A DNA stretch of 5,671 nucleotides from Chloroflexota bacterium (GCA_002725365.1 PBOW01000001.1:20109-25779); one strand, 5' to 3'. Shown: positions 1 to 5,671, counted from the first letter of the stretch. Notes: generated by a model from the letters alone, not told the origin. Made by a program: numbers and translations.

Positions 1-1060
1 CGTCATCTGCATACGGGAACAAATGACCAAAGCTCGGGGTCGGCTGGACAGAGGGCTGTGCGTAACGATGGTTAAATTCTCCACGTCGCCCTCCTGCGAC
101 ATGCACTAATAGTCCATCGAACGCCTGTTTTTGTTCCTCATCTACGTTCAGTCCGTTATACAGAAAGGTACGTAAAAAACGACCACACTGAGATAGGCCT
201 TCGCCAATTACATGCTCCACGGGGTTCACTGGGCTTGTCGACCCTTTTAACCAAACCGCAAAATCTCGCATTGCAATCAAACCAGTGCCCACAACCGGAC
301 ACTGAAGCGGAATGTACAGAAGGTCATAGATCTTGCCAGCTTGAAACCCTTCGTCAACACGCACGCGGTCTTCCTCAAGTGTCCAGCGGTCACGTGGTAC
401 TAGGGTAGCTGCACCATATGGCGTATCGCGCACTAGGAGCTCAGCATCTGGATCATTCAAGATCGCTGGCGGGATCGTCACATGGTTTGGTCCTACCCCT
501 ACATGCTGATCTGTCAACAATAGTTCGTCCTGATTCACTGGAACCTGAAATCGCAACTGCATGCGCCCTCCATCTGGTTCAGTGACGAGCGGGGCAGATA
601 GGCCCATTCGGCCTGATTCACGAGGCACATCACATTGCCAGCCGCAAAAAGCGACCGTCCACCCATGTCGCAGCAAATACCCATCACCTGCTTCGATCAA
701 ATGTGGATCTTCCGGAAACGAAGTGAGATTGAACAGTCGGGGTGCCACGCGGCCGCCACGGTTTGGCACGTCGAGTAACGCGGCACCATTTCCACCTTCG
801 AGAGGGGCAAGAATAGTGAAATCACCACTGAACCTAACCAACCCATCTCTATCGCGGGTTGCATTGCCTAAATCCACAATGAGTGCATTAGCAGAATCTT
901 CTGGATCCACCGCGTACTGTACGATCCCATCAATGCGCTCGTACACCAGGCCATCACCAAATTTCTGCCCACCGCAATACAGATCACGTGAATGGATATC
1001 AATATCGGTGACAGGCATGGTACGGGTCCCTTCGTAGATTGGAAGGAGGATATCACTCAT
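1..1060 (-). CDS. Alpha/beta hydrolase domain protein, Abhydrolase_10 type (partial, 3' end beyond left edge)
   Basis: An uninterrupted minus-strand frame runs from an ATG at 1058-1060 to the left edge, giving 353 residues with no stop, so the C-terminus is missing. The N-terminal part (residues about 17-175) carries the conserved stretches LYCGGQKFGDGLVYERIDG, the DVPNRGGR turn (98-104) and GWTVAFCGWQCDVPRE. The hydrolase nucleophile elbow is GEGLSQCGRFLRTFLYNG; Ser290 in G-L-S-Q-C-G is the likely nucleophile. It is followed by AFDGLLVHVAGGRRGEFNHR, a block I recognise from the Abhydrolase_10 family of poorly characterised bacterial esterase-like proteins of roughly 500-700 aa. The acid and His of the triad are not yet identifiable. 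No signal peptide or membrane segment is seen. The start is uncertain: neither ATG has a strong ribosome site, but an in-frame ATG at 1016-1018 (Met15, MPVTDIDIHSRD) has AAGGGA upstream and fits where the homology begins. It lies 97 bp after the MoaD-like gene, with no terminator visible between them. Family is confident; substrate is unknown. Confidence 0.88.
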   Translation of the reverse strand, partial: MSDILLPIYEGTRTMPVTDIDIHSRDLYCGGQKFGDGLVYERIDGIVQYAVDPEDSANALIVDLGNATRDRDGLVRFSGDFTILAPLEGGNGAALLDVPNRGGRVAPRLFNLTSFPEDPHLIEAGDGYLLRHGWTVAFCGWQCDVPRESGRMGLSAPLVTEPDGGRMQLRFQVPVNQDELLLTDQHVGVGPNHVTIPPAILNDPDAELLVRDTPYGAATLVPRDRWTLEEDRVRVDEGFQAGKIYDLLYIPLQCPVVGTGLIAMRDFAVWLKGSTSPVNPVEHVIGEGLSQCGRFLRTFLYNGLNVDEEQKQAFDGLLVHVAGGRRGEFNHRYAQPSVQPTPSFGHLFPYADD

Positions 1061-1157
1061 GTGTCCGCAGACGCGTGACACTGGCGTTTTTATAAATTAG
1101 GGTCTCGCCTGAGAAATCGCCAACAGAATCTCACTAGCCGACATCGACAAAGGACAT

Positions 1158-1742
1158 TTAACCACCACCGCGCTGAGCTTTCCTCATAAAGGATTCCATT
1201 ATCTGATGTACCACATGGCCTTCAGAGCCCTCAATAACAAGATCGAACTGGGTGAGATTCATCCGAGGACTCCCTTTCACTTTAGCTTTGTGTTGGCTCC
1301 AGTCGGCACTCCATGAATCACCAGTCACCCGCGGCAAATCATCCGTTTGTTTCTGTATCCGTCCTCCCAGCTCTTGAAAATATTCTTCGATCAACCATTC
1401 AGGAAGACCTCTTATAGAGATTTTCGATACTACTGATTCCGGACCGGTCAGTGCACCTCCCGCAACTGGTGGGAATATATCCAAGCTGTCACCATCACTT
1501 ATTCTGGTCTCGATCCCGCTTAAATGTCTAATGTCCCGTCCATTGACCATAATTGCAACAAATGATCTGATATCTCCGTCCTCACCTAAGAGTCCAACAC
1601 GAAGATCCGGATGTTGCTCAAATACCTTCTTGAGAAGTTCTGATACGGTTGAAACGTTTTCGACAGTCAGGTTTTTATTTCCGCCGACAAGGTTGCGGAA
1701 CGTAGCGTAAAACTTAACTTGGATCTCGATCGGATTCGGCAT
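1158..1742 (-). CDS. MoaD/ThiS-like sulfur-carrier protein with a C-terminal extension domain
   Basis: This 194-aa protein has two parts. Residues 5-96 are a ubiquitin-like beta-grasp domain of the MoaD/ThiS type: IQVKFYATFRNLVGG at the start, FVAIMVNGRDI in the middle and the signature DSLDIFPPVAGG, with Gly95-Gly96 where MoaD normally ends. Ordinary MoaD is about 80-90 aa and needs that GG as its free C-terminus for adenylation and thiocarboxylation. Here the chain continues for 98 residues (SKISIRGLPEWLIEEYF through QIMESFMRKAQ) and ends in RGGG. This layout resembles the MoaD-related protein known from Thermus thermophilus, whose extra domain I recall as DUF1952; that match is from memory. 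The gene starts 11 bases after the AOR stop and is surely cotranscribed. No Shine-Dalgarno sequence precedes its ATG, so translation may depend on ribosomes leaving the AOR gene. Likely role: sulfur delivery for the pyranopterin of the neighbouring enzyme, or a related carrier role. Confidence 0.88.
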   Translation of the reverse strand: MPNPIEIQVKFYATFRNLVGGNKNLTVENVSTVSELLKKVFEQHPDLRVGLLGEDGDIRSFVAIMVNGRDIRHLSGIETRISDGDSLDIFPPVAGGALTGPESVVSKISIRGLPEWLIEEYFQELGGRIQKQTDDLPRVTGDSWSADWSQHKAKVKGSPRMNLTQFDLVIEGSEGHVVHQIMESFMRKAQRGGG

Positions 1743-1753
1743 CCAAAGACTAA

Positions 1754-3559
1754 CTAACTAATAATTCCCAGCTCCTCTAGCTTGGATTCAGGTACCACCC
1801 CGTCCTCCCAGCCTCGAGCGGCATAATATTCAGCCTTCATTTCATCAAGCTCCACCACCGATTCACTCGCTGGGCCTGAACCAGGTTCCGTAAGATATCT
1901 TTCGGGCAAAGAGTCGTCTGACCCATCGAATCCACACATATTGTTGTAATGGCGCTCTAGGTTATAGACACGTTCCCCGACCGTCATTACCTCATCGGCA
2001 GTAATAGGCGCACCTACTATCGCTTCATACTGAGCCGCATATTCTTCAGCCCCTTCCGCGAAAGCTGAAAATTTACAAAGATCTAGTGAATCACTAAAAG
2101 CATGCAAATCTTGGAATATCTTTAGTAATTCTCCCTTTCCTTCCCAAGCCAATGGGTCAGTCTTTACTGGGATACCCAACACCTCTGACGCTGGCGTATA
2201 ACCCCTTAAATGACACGCTCCGCGGTTACTTGTAGCGTAACCAATTGCCTCACCTTTTAACGCTCTCGGGTCGTAGGCAGGGACCGATTGACCTTTCACG
2301 GCCATAGCTATTTCTGGATGACCAAATTGTTCAGCTCCACGCTGAGTTCCTTCAGCTAATTGATCACCCATACCAGAGCGGAGCGCAATTTGTTCGGCCG
2401 TCTCAACCATGCCGTCAGTATCACCCCATGCAAGCCCGGCTCCGGACACATACTCACGCTGAGTAGCTTCCATGTACATCGAAATAACATTGCCAAGCTC
2501 GATTGCATCCATACCAAAGTCGTTGCATTGATCGATTAATTTTGCTATCACCCGCGGATCATCATTATCGCAATTTGCCCCAAGAGCCCAAGCTGGTTCG
2601 TATTCAAGTGACTCCATCTTCAGTCCAGCGTAGGGGCCATCCTTGATTTCAACCTCGATCTTGCAAGCAACAGGGCACGCATGGCAAGTCGGATCGCTGG
2701 AAAGTAAGGTCTCCCTTACTGTCTCACCACTGATCTTCTCGGCTGAGTCATATTGTGTTTCCTGTGAGTTCTTCGTACCCACGCCACCTAGGGCATTAAC
2801 GGGATTCATGAGAACGTTCGTTCCATAGATGGAAAGACCACCTGTACGTGGACCGGTTACCTCACTATCGAGGATGGTCTTCAGCGCCCGCTTATGGGCG
2901 ACTTTCCATTTTTCTCGGTCTTGTGGTCGAGGCATCGCCTCAGTCGCCTTGACTACCACCGCTTTCAGATTTTTCGATCCTGCTACGGCTCCAGTACCAC
3001 CCCGTCCGGCTGCTCGGTCATCCTCATTGATGATCGAGGCGAACCTTACGCCGTTCTCTCCCGCTTGCCCTATTGTCATAACTGACAAAGGGGTACCATA
3101 TCGGCCCTGTAACTTTTCAACTGTCGAGTGCGCTCCCTCTCCCCAAAGATCGTCTGCCGGCCGTAGTTCGACAATGCCATTTTCAACATACGCATATACC
3201 GGCGTCTCAGCCTTACCTACAAAGAGCAAACCGTCAAATCCAGCCCAGCGTAGTCTCGCTGCGCTCCATCCCCCCATGTGACTATCTGTCACAGTCTGAG
3301 TTAAAGGGGATTTAGTGACGACTGCCAGTCTGCCACTCATTGTGGCCTGAGAGCCGGTTAACGGACCGTTCATGAATGCCAGCATATTATCCGGACTCTC
3401 CGCGTCGACCGTCGGTCCATTATCAAATAGGTACTTTACCCCGAGTCCGCGAGCGCCAATATAAAGTCTGGCGTCCTGTTCATTGATCTCTTCGTAGGAG
3501 ACCTTACCAGAGCTCAAATCAACTCTGGCAATCCGATTTGCATAGCCACCTAACTTCAT
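1754..3559 (-). CDS. Aldehyde:ferredoxin oxidoreductase (AOR) family tungsten/molybdenum enzyme
   Basis: At 601 aa it is full length for the AOR family (Pyrococcus furiosus AOR is about 605). These cytoplasmic enzymes oxidise aldehydes to carboxylates with ferredoxin, using a bis-pyranopterin tungsten (sometimes molybdenum) centre and one [4Fe-4S] cluster. The N-terminal domain (1-205) has the family marks YIGARGLGVKYLFD, FMNGPLTGSQATMSGR and AGRGGTGAVAGSKNLKAV (184-201). The cluster ligands are Cys292, Cys295 and Cys299 in CHACPVACK, plus Cys495 in DSLDLC, nearly the numbering of the Pyrococcus enzyme (288, 291, 295, 494). The pterin-binding DxxGL(C/D) motifs appear as NDFGMD (346-351) and DSLDLC (490-495), both slightly altered. 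His450 in NRGACHLRGY is a good candidate for the active-site His. The ExxH site for the inter-subunit iron of Pyrococcus AOR is not seen. The start is supported by GAGGGAG six bases upstream. It is the first gene of a unit with the MoaD-like gene. The substrate cannot be told from the sequence. Confidence 0.96.
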   Translation of the reverse strand: MKLGGYANRIARVDLSSGKVSYEEINEQDARLYIGARGLGVKYLFDNGPTVDAESPDNMLAFMNGPLTGSQATMSGRLAVVTKSPLTQTVTDSHMGGWSAARLRWAGFDGLLFVGKAETPVYAYVENGIVELRPADDLWGEGAHSTVEKLQGRYGTPLSVMTIGQAGENGVRFASIINEDDRAAGRGGTGAVAGSKNLKAVVVKATEAMPRPQDREKWKVAHKRALKTILDSEVTGPRTGGLSIYGTNVLMNPVNALGGVGTKNSQETQYDSAEKISGETVRETLLSSDPTCHACPVACKIEVEIKDGPYAGLKMESLEYEPAWALGANCDNDDPRVIAKLIDQCNDFGMDAIELGNVISMYMEATQREYVSGAGLAWGDTDGMVETAEQIALRSGMGDQLAEGTQRGAEQFGHPEIAMAVKGQSVPAYDPRALKGEAIGYATSNRGACHLRGYTPASEVLGIPVKTDPLAWEGKGELLKIFQDLHAFSDSLDLCKFSAFAEGAEEYAAQYEAIVGAPITADEVMTVGERVYNLERHYNNMCGFDGSDDSLPERYLTEPGSGPASESVVELDEMKAEYYAARGWEDGVVPESKLEELGIIS

Positions 3560-3565
3560 AATTCA

Positions 3566-3572
3566 CTCCCTC
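3566..3572 (-). promoter_or_regulatory. Ribosome binding site of the AOR gene
   Basis: GAGGGAG on the minus strand lies six bases before the ATG at 3557-3559. It is the clearest Shine-Dalgarno sequence in the window and fixes the AOR start. Confidence 0.75.
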
Positions 3573-3585
3573 AATGTAAATACAA

Positions 3586-3602
3586 ACATCGGTGCTCGAT
3601 GT
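3586..3602 (-). promoter_or_regulatory. Small hairpin or operator-like inverted repeat in the AOR leader
   Basis: On the minus strand ACATCG, loop AGCAC, CGATGT forms a perfect 6-bp inverted repeat. It sits between the predicted -10 box and the ribosome site, and overlaps a direct repeat of GAGCAC with 9-base periodicity (3592-3597 and 3601-3606). It could be a regulator site or a leader stem, or could be chance. Confidence 0.3.
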
Positions 3603-3608
3603 GCTCAC

Positions 3609-3638
3609 AGTATATGGATAATTCAAAAATTTTGTTGA
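3609..3638 (-). promoter_or_regulatory. Candidate sigma70-type promoter for the AOR operon
   Basis: Minus-strand TCAACA (3633-3638; four of six matches to TTGACA) and TATACT (3609-3614; five of six to TATAAT) are 18 bases apart in an AT-rich stretch. Transcription would start near 3602, leaving a leader of about 40 bases before the AOR ATG. This is judged by eye against the consensus only. Confidence 0.38.
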
Positions 3639-3703
3639 GTCAGCGCGCACATGCTGCGAACAAAAAGAGTTTCCTGTTAACACTGAAAAATCGCTATGCG
3701 TAG

Positions 3704-3727
3704 AAAGCCTTGATATATATAGGCTTT
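3704..3727 (-). terminator. Inverted repeat after tRNA-Arg, possible terminator
   Basis: A perfect 7-bp inverted repeat, AAAGCCT with AGGCTTT around a 10-base AT-rich loop, begins nine bases after the CCA end of tRNA-Arg. Its position suits transcript ending or 3' processing of the tRNA transcript. The arm ends in TTT, followed by CTACG rather than a real U run, so a strong intrinsic terminator is doubtful. Confidence 0.4.
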
Positions 3728-3736
3728 AGTGATGTA

Positions 3737-3813
3737 TGGTGCGCCCGGGAGGATTCGAACCTCCGACCTCTGCCTCCGCAGGGCAGCGCTCTAATCCACT
3801 GAGCTACGAGCGC
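3737..3813 (-). tRNA. tRNA-Arg(GCG)
   Basis: The minus strand folds into a standard class I cloverleaf of 74 bases plus an encoded CCA (3737-3739). The acceptor stem is GCGCTCG with CGGGCGC (one G-U pair), the D stem is GCTC/GAGC, the anticodon stem is CTGCC/GGCAG around loop CTGCGGA, and the T arm is GGAGG-TTCGAAT-CCTCC. With U33 followed by G-C-G, the anticodon is GCG, which reads CGC and CGU. The A after GG in the D loop (A20) and discriminator A73 agree with arginine identity. It lies 50 bases downstream of tRNA-Leu and is probably cotranscribed. A TATTAT box just upstream of its 5' end could also give its own start, but no matching -35 is seen. Confidence 0.95.
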
Positions 3814-3863
3814 GCTCAGTAATGATAATACCCTGACTGCCTTACGACACGAGATCAACTTTG

Positions 3864-3950
3864 TGGTGCCGAAGGTGAGACTCGAACTCACACGAGCGTA
3901 AGCCCACTACGACCTGAACGTAGCGCGTCTGCCAATTCCGCCACTTCGGC
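3864..3950 (-). tRNA. tRNA-Leu(CAG)
   Basis: The minus strand gives an 84-base class II tRNA plus an encoded CCA (3864-3866). The acceptor stem is GCCGAAG with CTTCGGC and discriminator A73. The D arm contains GAATTGGCAGA. The anticodon stem is CTACG/CGTAG around TTCAGGT, so the anticodon is CAG for codon CUG. The long variable arm pairs GGGC with GCTC around TTAC, as expected for leucine, and the T arm is GTGAG-TTCGAGT-CTCAC. Its 5' end is 36 bases after the stop of the CoA-transferase gene. Confidence 0.96.
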
Positions 3951-3986
3951 ATTAAAGATCGAGATTCGGTCGTTCTTTACGAAGGA

Positions 3987-5261
3987 TCAAATAATATCAT
4001 CGCGGGCTAATTGCACCAAATCATTTTTTGAAAAGCCTAGCTCGCTGTATACCTCTGAATTGTGCTCCCCTAGCAATGGCGGGCGTCGGGACATCTTCAC
4101 TTTTGACGCGCTGAATCGATACGGTGCTCCAGGGAAGCGGACTTTCCCGTCGTACTCGGGCAGCTCACTTTCCCACCAAAACTCTCTCTCATCCCAATGA
4201 GGATCACTCAAATTGTCCTCCGGGCTCCTCACAGTTCCCCACGGCATGTGAATGCCCTGCCCCCCACGATATACTTCTTCGGCTGTGAGGGATTTTACAA
4301 AATCTGTGATAGTTTCCACAATCCTATTCCTTGCACCGGGATCGAGTCGTGGGTCTTTAAAAAGCACTTCTTGATAGATAGGGTCATGCATATCCCCACT
4401 CGCGTCGTGTTCATCCATCCAATTAAGTAAATTAGCGAATACCTTACTATCCCGAGGAACACCTCCACCCATCAGTAATACATACTGATCATCGGTCGTC
4501 AAATGCTGCCATGCGGGAACTCTTTGCACCGAAGCATGTCGACCTGTTTGTCGTTGAACGAGTTGTCCGAGGTAGGCCCAGTTGGGAAAAGAACCCTCCG
4601 TAGTCGCTGATATGCACTCGTGGGCCGATACGTCCAGTAAGTGACCAACACTGTCCTCGCTAGACGTTCCCAACCAGAGGGCTGCGAGCACAGCAGTTAT
4701 GGCATACTCATTACTTATATTCATAGAATGAAGTCCATCAGGACGTATCGGTGGCAGGTCATGATCATCATAGCCGGTACTCATCATCGGCCCGCCAAGT
4801 GCCATTGATACGAGATCGTTCCATGGCCAATCTTTACGCGGTCCAGTTAACCCGAATGCAGTGATAGAACACCAAATCAATTTCGGGTTTTCTTGCAGTA
4901 ATTTATCATGACCACAATTCCTATTGTTAAGAATATCTGGACCAGCACTATCAATCACAATGTCAGCTCTAGACACTAAATCACGGAACATTCGCTGACC
5001 GCGGGCACTGTCTAAGTTCAAGGTAACTGAACGTTTGCTGGTATTACGTGCGGCAAAGGCAAGTGATCTATTCACCCCGGGTTCATCTCCGACAAACGGC
5101 CCATGACCTCTTGAGGCGCACCCTACCTTTGGTACTTCCACCCGAATGACCTCTGCACCCGCATCTCCCAGCAATTTACCGGCCACTTCACCCCAGTCAC
5201 CTACCTCGAGCACATTGAGACCGGCTAAGGGGCCATTGGATTGAGTGTTATCTTCAGACAT
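3987..5261 (-). CDS. CaiB/BaiF family III CoA-transferase (formyl-CoA transferase-like)
   Basis: Family III CoA-transferases move CoA from an acyl-CoA to a carboxylic acid through an aspartyl intermediate and form interlocked dimers. The N-terminal Rossmann part reads GPLAGLNVLEVGDW and LLGDAGAEVIRVE, followed by the typical ARNTSKRSVTLNLDSARG. The middle has CSITAFGLTGPRKDWPWNDL and the helix AITAVLAALW leading to GHLLDVSAHE. The C-terminus has the usual ending FPGAPYRFSAS and RRPPLLGEHNSEVYSELGFS. The frame opens at a TTG (5301-5303); I chose the ATG at 5259-5261, which gives MSEDNTQSNGPLAG and 424 aa. An ATG at 5271-5273 is also possible, and none has a good ribosome site. Numbering in the longest form (438 aa), the catalytic Asp of formyl-CoA transferase (Asp169) falls on Met194 in HSMNISNEY, so classical chemistry is in doubt. 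It follows the 2-hydroxyacid dehydrogenase by 47 bases or fewer, so the two are probably cotranscribed. Substrate unknown. Confidence 0.93.
   Translation of the reverse strand: MSEDNTQSNGPLAGLNVLEVGDWGEVAGKLLGDAGAEVIRVEVPKVGCASRGHGPFVGDEPGVNRSLAFAARNTSKRSVTLNLDSARGQRMFRDLVSRADIVIDSAGPDILNNRNCGHDKLLQENPKLIWCSITAFGLTGPRKDWPWNDLVSMALGGPMMSTGYDDHDLPPIRPDGLHSMNISNEYAITAVLAALWLGTSSEDSVGHLLDVSAHECISATTEGSFPNWAYLGQLVQRQTGRHASVQRVPAWQHLTTDDQYVLLMGGGVPRDSKVFANLLNWMDEHDASGDMHDPIYQEVLFKDPRLDPGARNRIVETITDFVKSLTAEEVYRGGQGIHMPWGTVRSPEDNLSDPHWDEREFWWESELPEYDGKVRFPGAPYRFSASKVKMSRRPPLLGEHNSEVYSELGFSKNDLVQLARDDII
3991..4019 (-). promoter_or_regulatory. Possible tRNA promoter inside the 3' end of the CoA-transferase gene
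   Basis: Minus-strand TTGGTG (4014-4019) and TATTAT (3991-3996) are spaced by 17 bases. The -10 matches five of six, the -35 only three of six. If used, it would give a tRNA-Leu precursor with a leader of roughly 30 bases. Without it, the tRNAs would depend on read-through from the genes to the right. Confidence 0.28.
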
Positions 5262-5308
5262 CCCGAGAATCATAGCCCGAAATCTTACTGAGTGTGAAAT
5301 CAATGTGA

Positions 5309-5671
5309 CTAGCGGTCTGTTACTTCCCGTTCCAAAGGCAAACCCCTAGCCCATCGGTCGAAATCACTCAGAAAATACTCGTCAGCACGCTCTGCATTGC
5401 CTAAAGATGGAGACGAGTCATGAGGAGTCAAAATCAAATTTGGAGCATGCCAAAGGTCAGAGCTCGACGGCAGTGGTTCCTCCTGTGTCACATCAAGATA
5501 AGCACCTCCAATTTGCCCGCTACGTAGGTGTGTTAACAAAGCATCTTCATCAAGCATGGCGCCTCTTGCAACATTCACTATGAAGGCACCACGCGGAAGT
5601 CGACCCATCACCTCATCGCTGACAAGCCCATGGGTTTCAGCAGTGAGTGGAGCAGTAACAACCAGCCAGTC
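5309..5671 (-). CDS. D-isomer-specific 2-hydroxyacid dehydrogenase (partial, C-terminal 120 residues)
   Basis: The minus-strand frame is open from the right edge to a TAG at 5309-5311, so the start lies outside. The visible part is the end of the NAD(P)-binding domain and the C-terminal tail of the family that interconverts 2-oxo acids and D-2-hydroxy acids. It begins DWLVVTAPLTAETHGLV, then GAFIVNVARGAMLDEDALL, GGAYLDVTQEEPLP, SDLWHAPNLILTPHDS. The catalytic set is complete: Arg36 in NVARG, Glu65 in EEPLP and His84 in TPHDS (numbering from the first visible residue). The final segment FLSDFDRWARGLPLEREVTDR matches the usual closing helix. An internal GTG-ATG pair near 5606-5611 falls inside this conserved domain and is not a real start. 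The cofactor-binding Gly motif lies off the edge, so NADH or NADPH preference and the subfamily cannot be judged. The CoA-transferase gene follows directly. Confidence 0.93.
   Translation of the reverse strand, partial: DWLVVTAPLTAETHGLVSDEVMGRLPRGAFIVNVARGAMLDEDALLTHLRSGQIGGAYLDVTQEEPLPSSSDLWHAPNLILTPHDSSPSLGNAERADEYFLSDFDRWARGLPLEREVTDR

Noticed and set aside
561..1037. Plus-strand open frame of 158 codons
   Set aside because: It lies antisense to the well-conserved hydrolase and its translation is low-complexity, rich in Ser, Pro and Arg, with no recognisable motif.
868..1056. Minus-strand open frame of 62 codons
   Set aside because: It overlaps the hydrolase N-terminus in another frame; the hydrolase frame carries the family motifs.
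1061..1157. Promoter for the hydrolase (TTGGCG with TAATTT, 18 bases apart, minus strand)
   Set aside because: Both boxes are weak matches, and no terminator separates the hydrolase from the MoaD-like gene, so simple cotranscription explains the layout.
2643..3281. Three plus-strand open frames (2643-2828, 2829-3281, 2894-3085)
   Set aside because: All are antisense to conserved parts of the AOR gene and show no domain of their own.
3694..3891. Minus-strand open frame of 65 codons
   Set aside because: It covers tRNA-Arg and part of tRNA-Leu; the peptide is just tRNA sequence read as codons.
3737..3950. Integration hotspot or attachment site at the tRNA pair
   Set aside because: No integrase, transposase or duplicated tRNA 3' end is visible in the window, and both tRNAs are intact.
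4197..4430. Plus-strand open frame of 77 codons
   Set aside because: It is antisense to the conserved C-terminal half of the CoA-transferase.
5301..5303. TTG as the start of the CoA-transferase
   Set aside because: It lies five bases from the preceding stop with no ribosome site, and in-frame ATG codons at 5271-5273 and 5259-5261 come before the conserved region.

Overview
All genes in this window are read on the minus strand, so transcription runs from high to low coordinates. The coding regions are bacterial in style. They are closely spaced, and both tRNA genes are complete with an encoded CCA end. No gene is a phylogenetic marker. The mix of a family III CoA-transferase, a tungsten-type aldehyde oxidoreductase and an Abhydrolase_10-type hydrolase would suit an uncultured, possibly marine, Chloroflexota-like (SAR202 type) heterotroph. 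That placement is inference from gene content only.

Layout in transcription order. (1) The C-terminal 120 residues of a D-isomer-specific 2-hydroxyacid dehydrogenase enter from the right edge. (2) A CaiB/BaiF family III CoA-transferase follows closely; a gapless reading puts Met where the family's catalytic Asp should be. (3) tRNA-Leu(CAG) and tRNA-Arg(GCG) follow. No terminator separates them from the CoA-transferase gene, but there is a possible promoter overlapping its 3' end. (4) A 177-bp gap holds a 7-bp inverted repeat just after tRNA-Arg, a plausible promoter, a leader hairpin and a good ribosome binding site. (5) Next is a full-length aldehyde:ferredoxin oxidoreductase (AOR) family gene with all four [4Fe-4S] cysteines. 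(6) Eleven bases later comes a 194-aa MoaD/ThiS-like protein with a second C-terminal domain. (7) After a 97-bp gap, an alpha/beta hydrolase of the Abhydrolase_10 type runs off the left edge.

Working model. The AOR and MoaD-like genes form a bicistron: the MoaD-like protein would serve sulfur transfer for pyranopterin synthesis, or a related sulfur-carrier job, for the tungsten (or molybdenum) enzyme beside it. The hydrolase could release an alcohol, aldehyde or acid linked to AOR. The dehydrogenase and CoA-transferase pair would handle a 2-hydroxy/2-oxo acid and its CoA ester. All this points to accessory carboxylic acid and aldehyde catabolism; no substrate can be read from the sequence. 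The least ordinary points are the MoaD-like protein with its diglycine buried mid-chain and a second glycine run at its very end, the CoA-transferase without an obvious catalytic Asp, and the GCG anticodon on tRNA-Arg.
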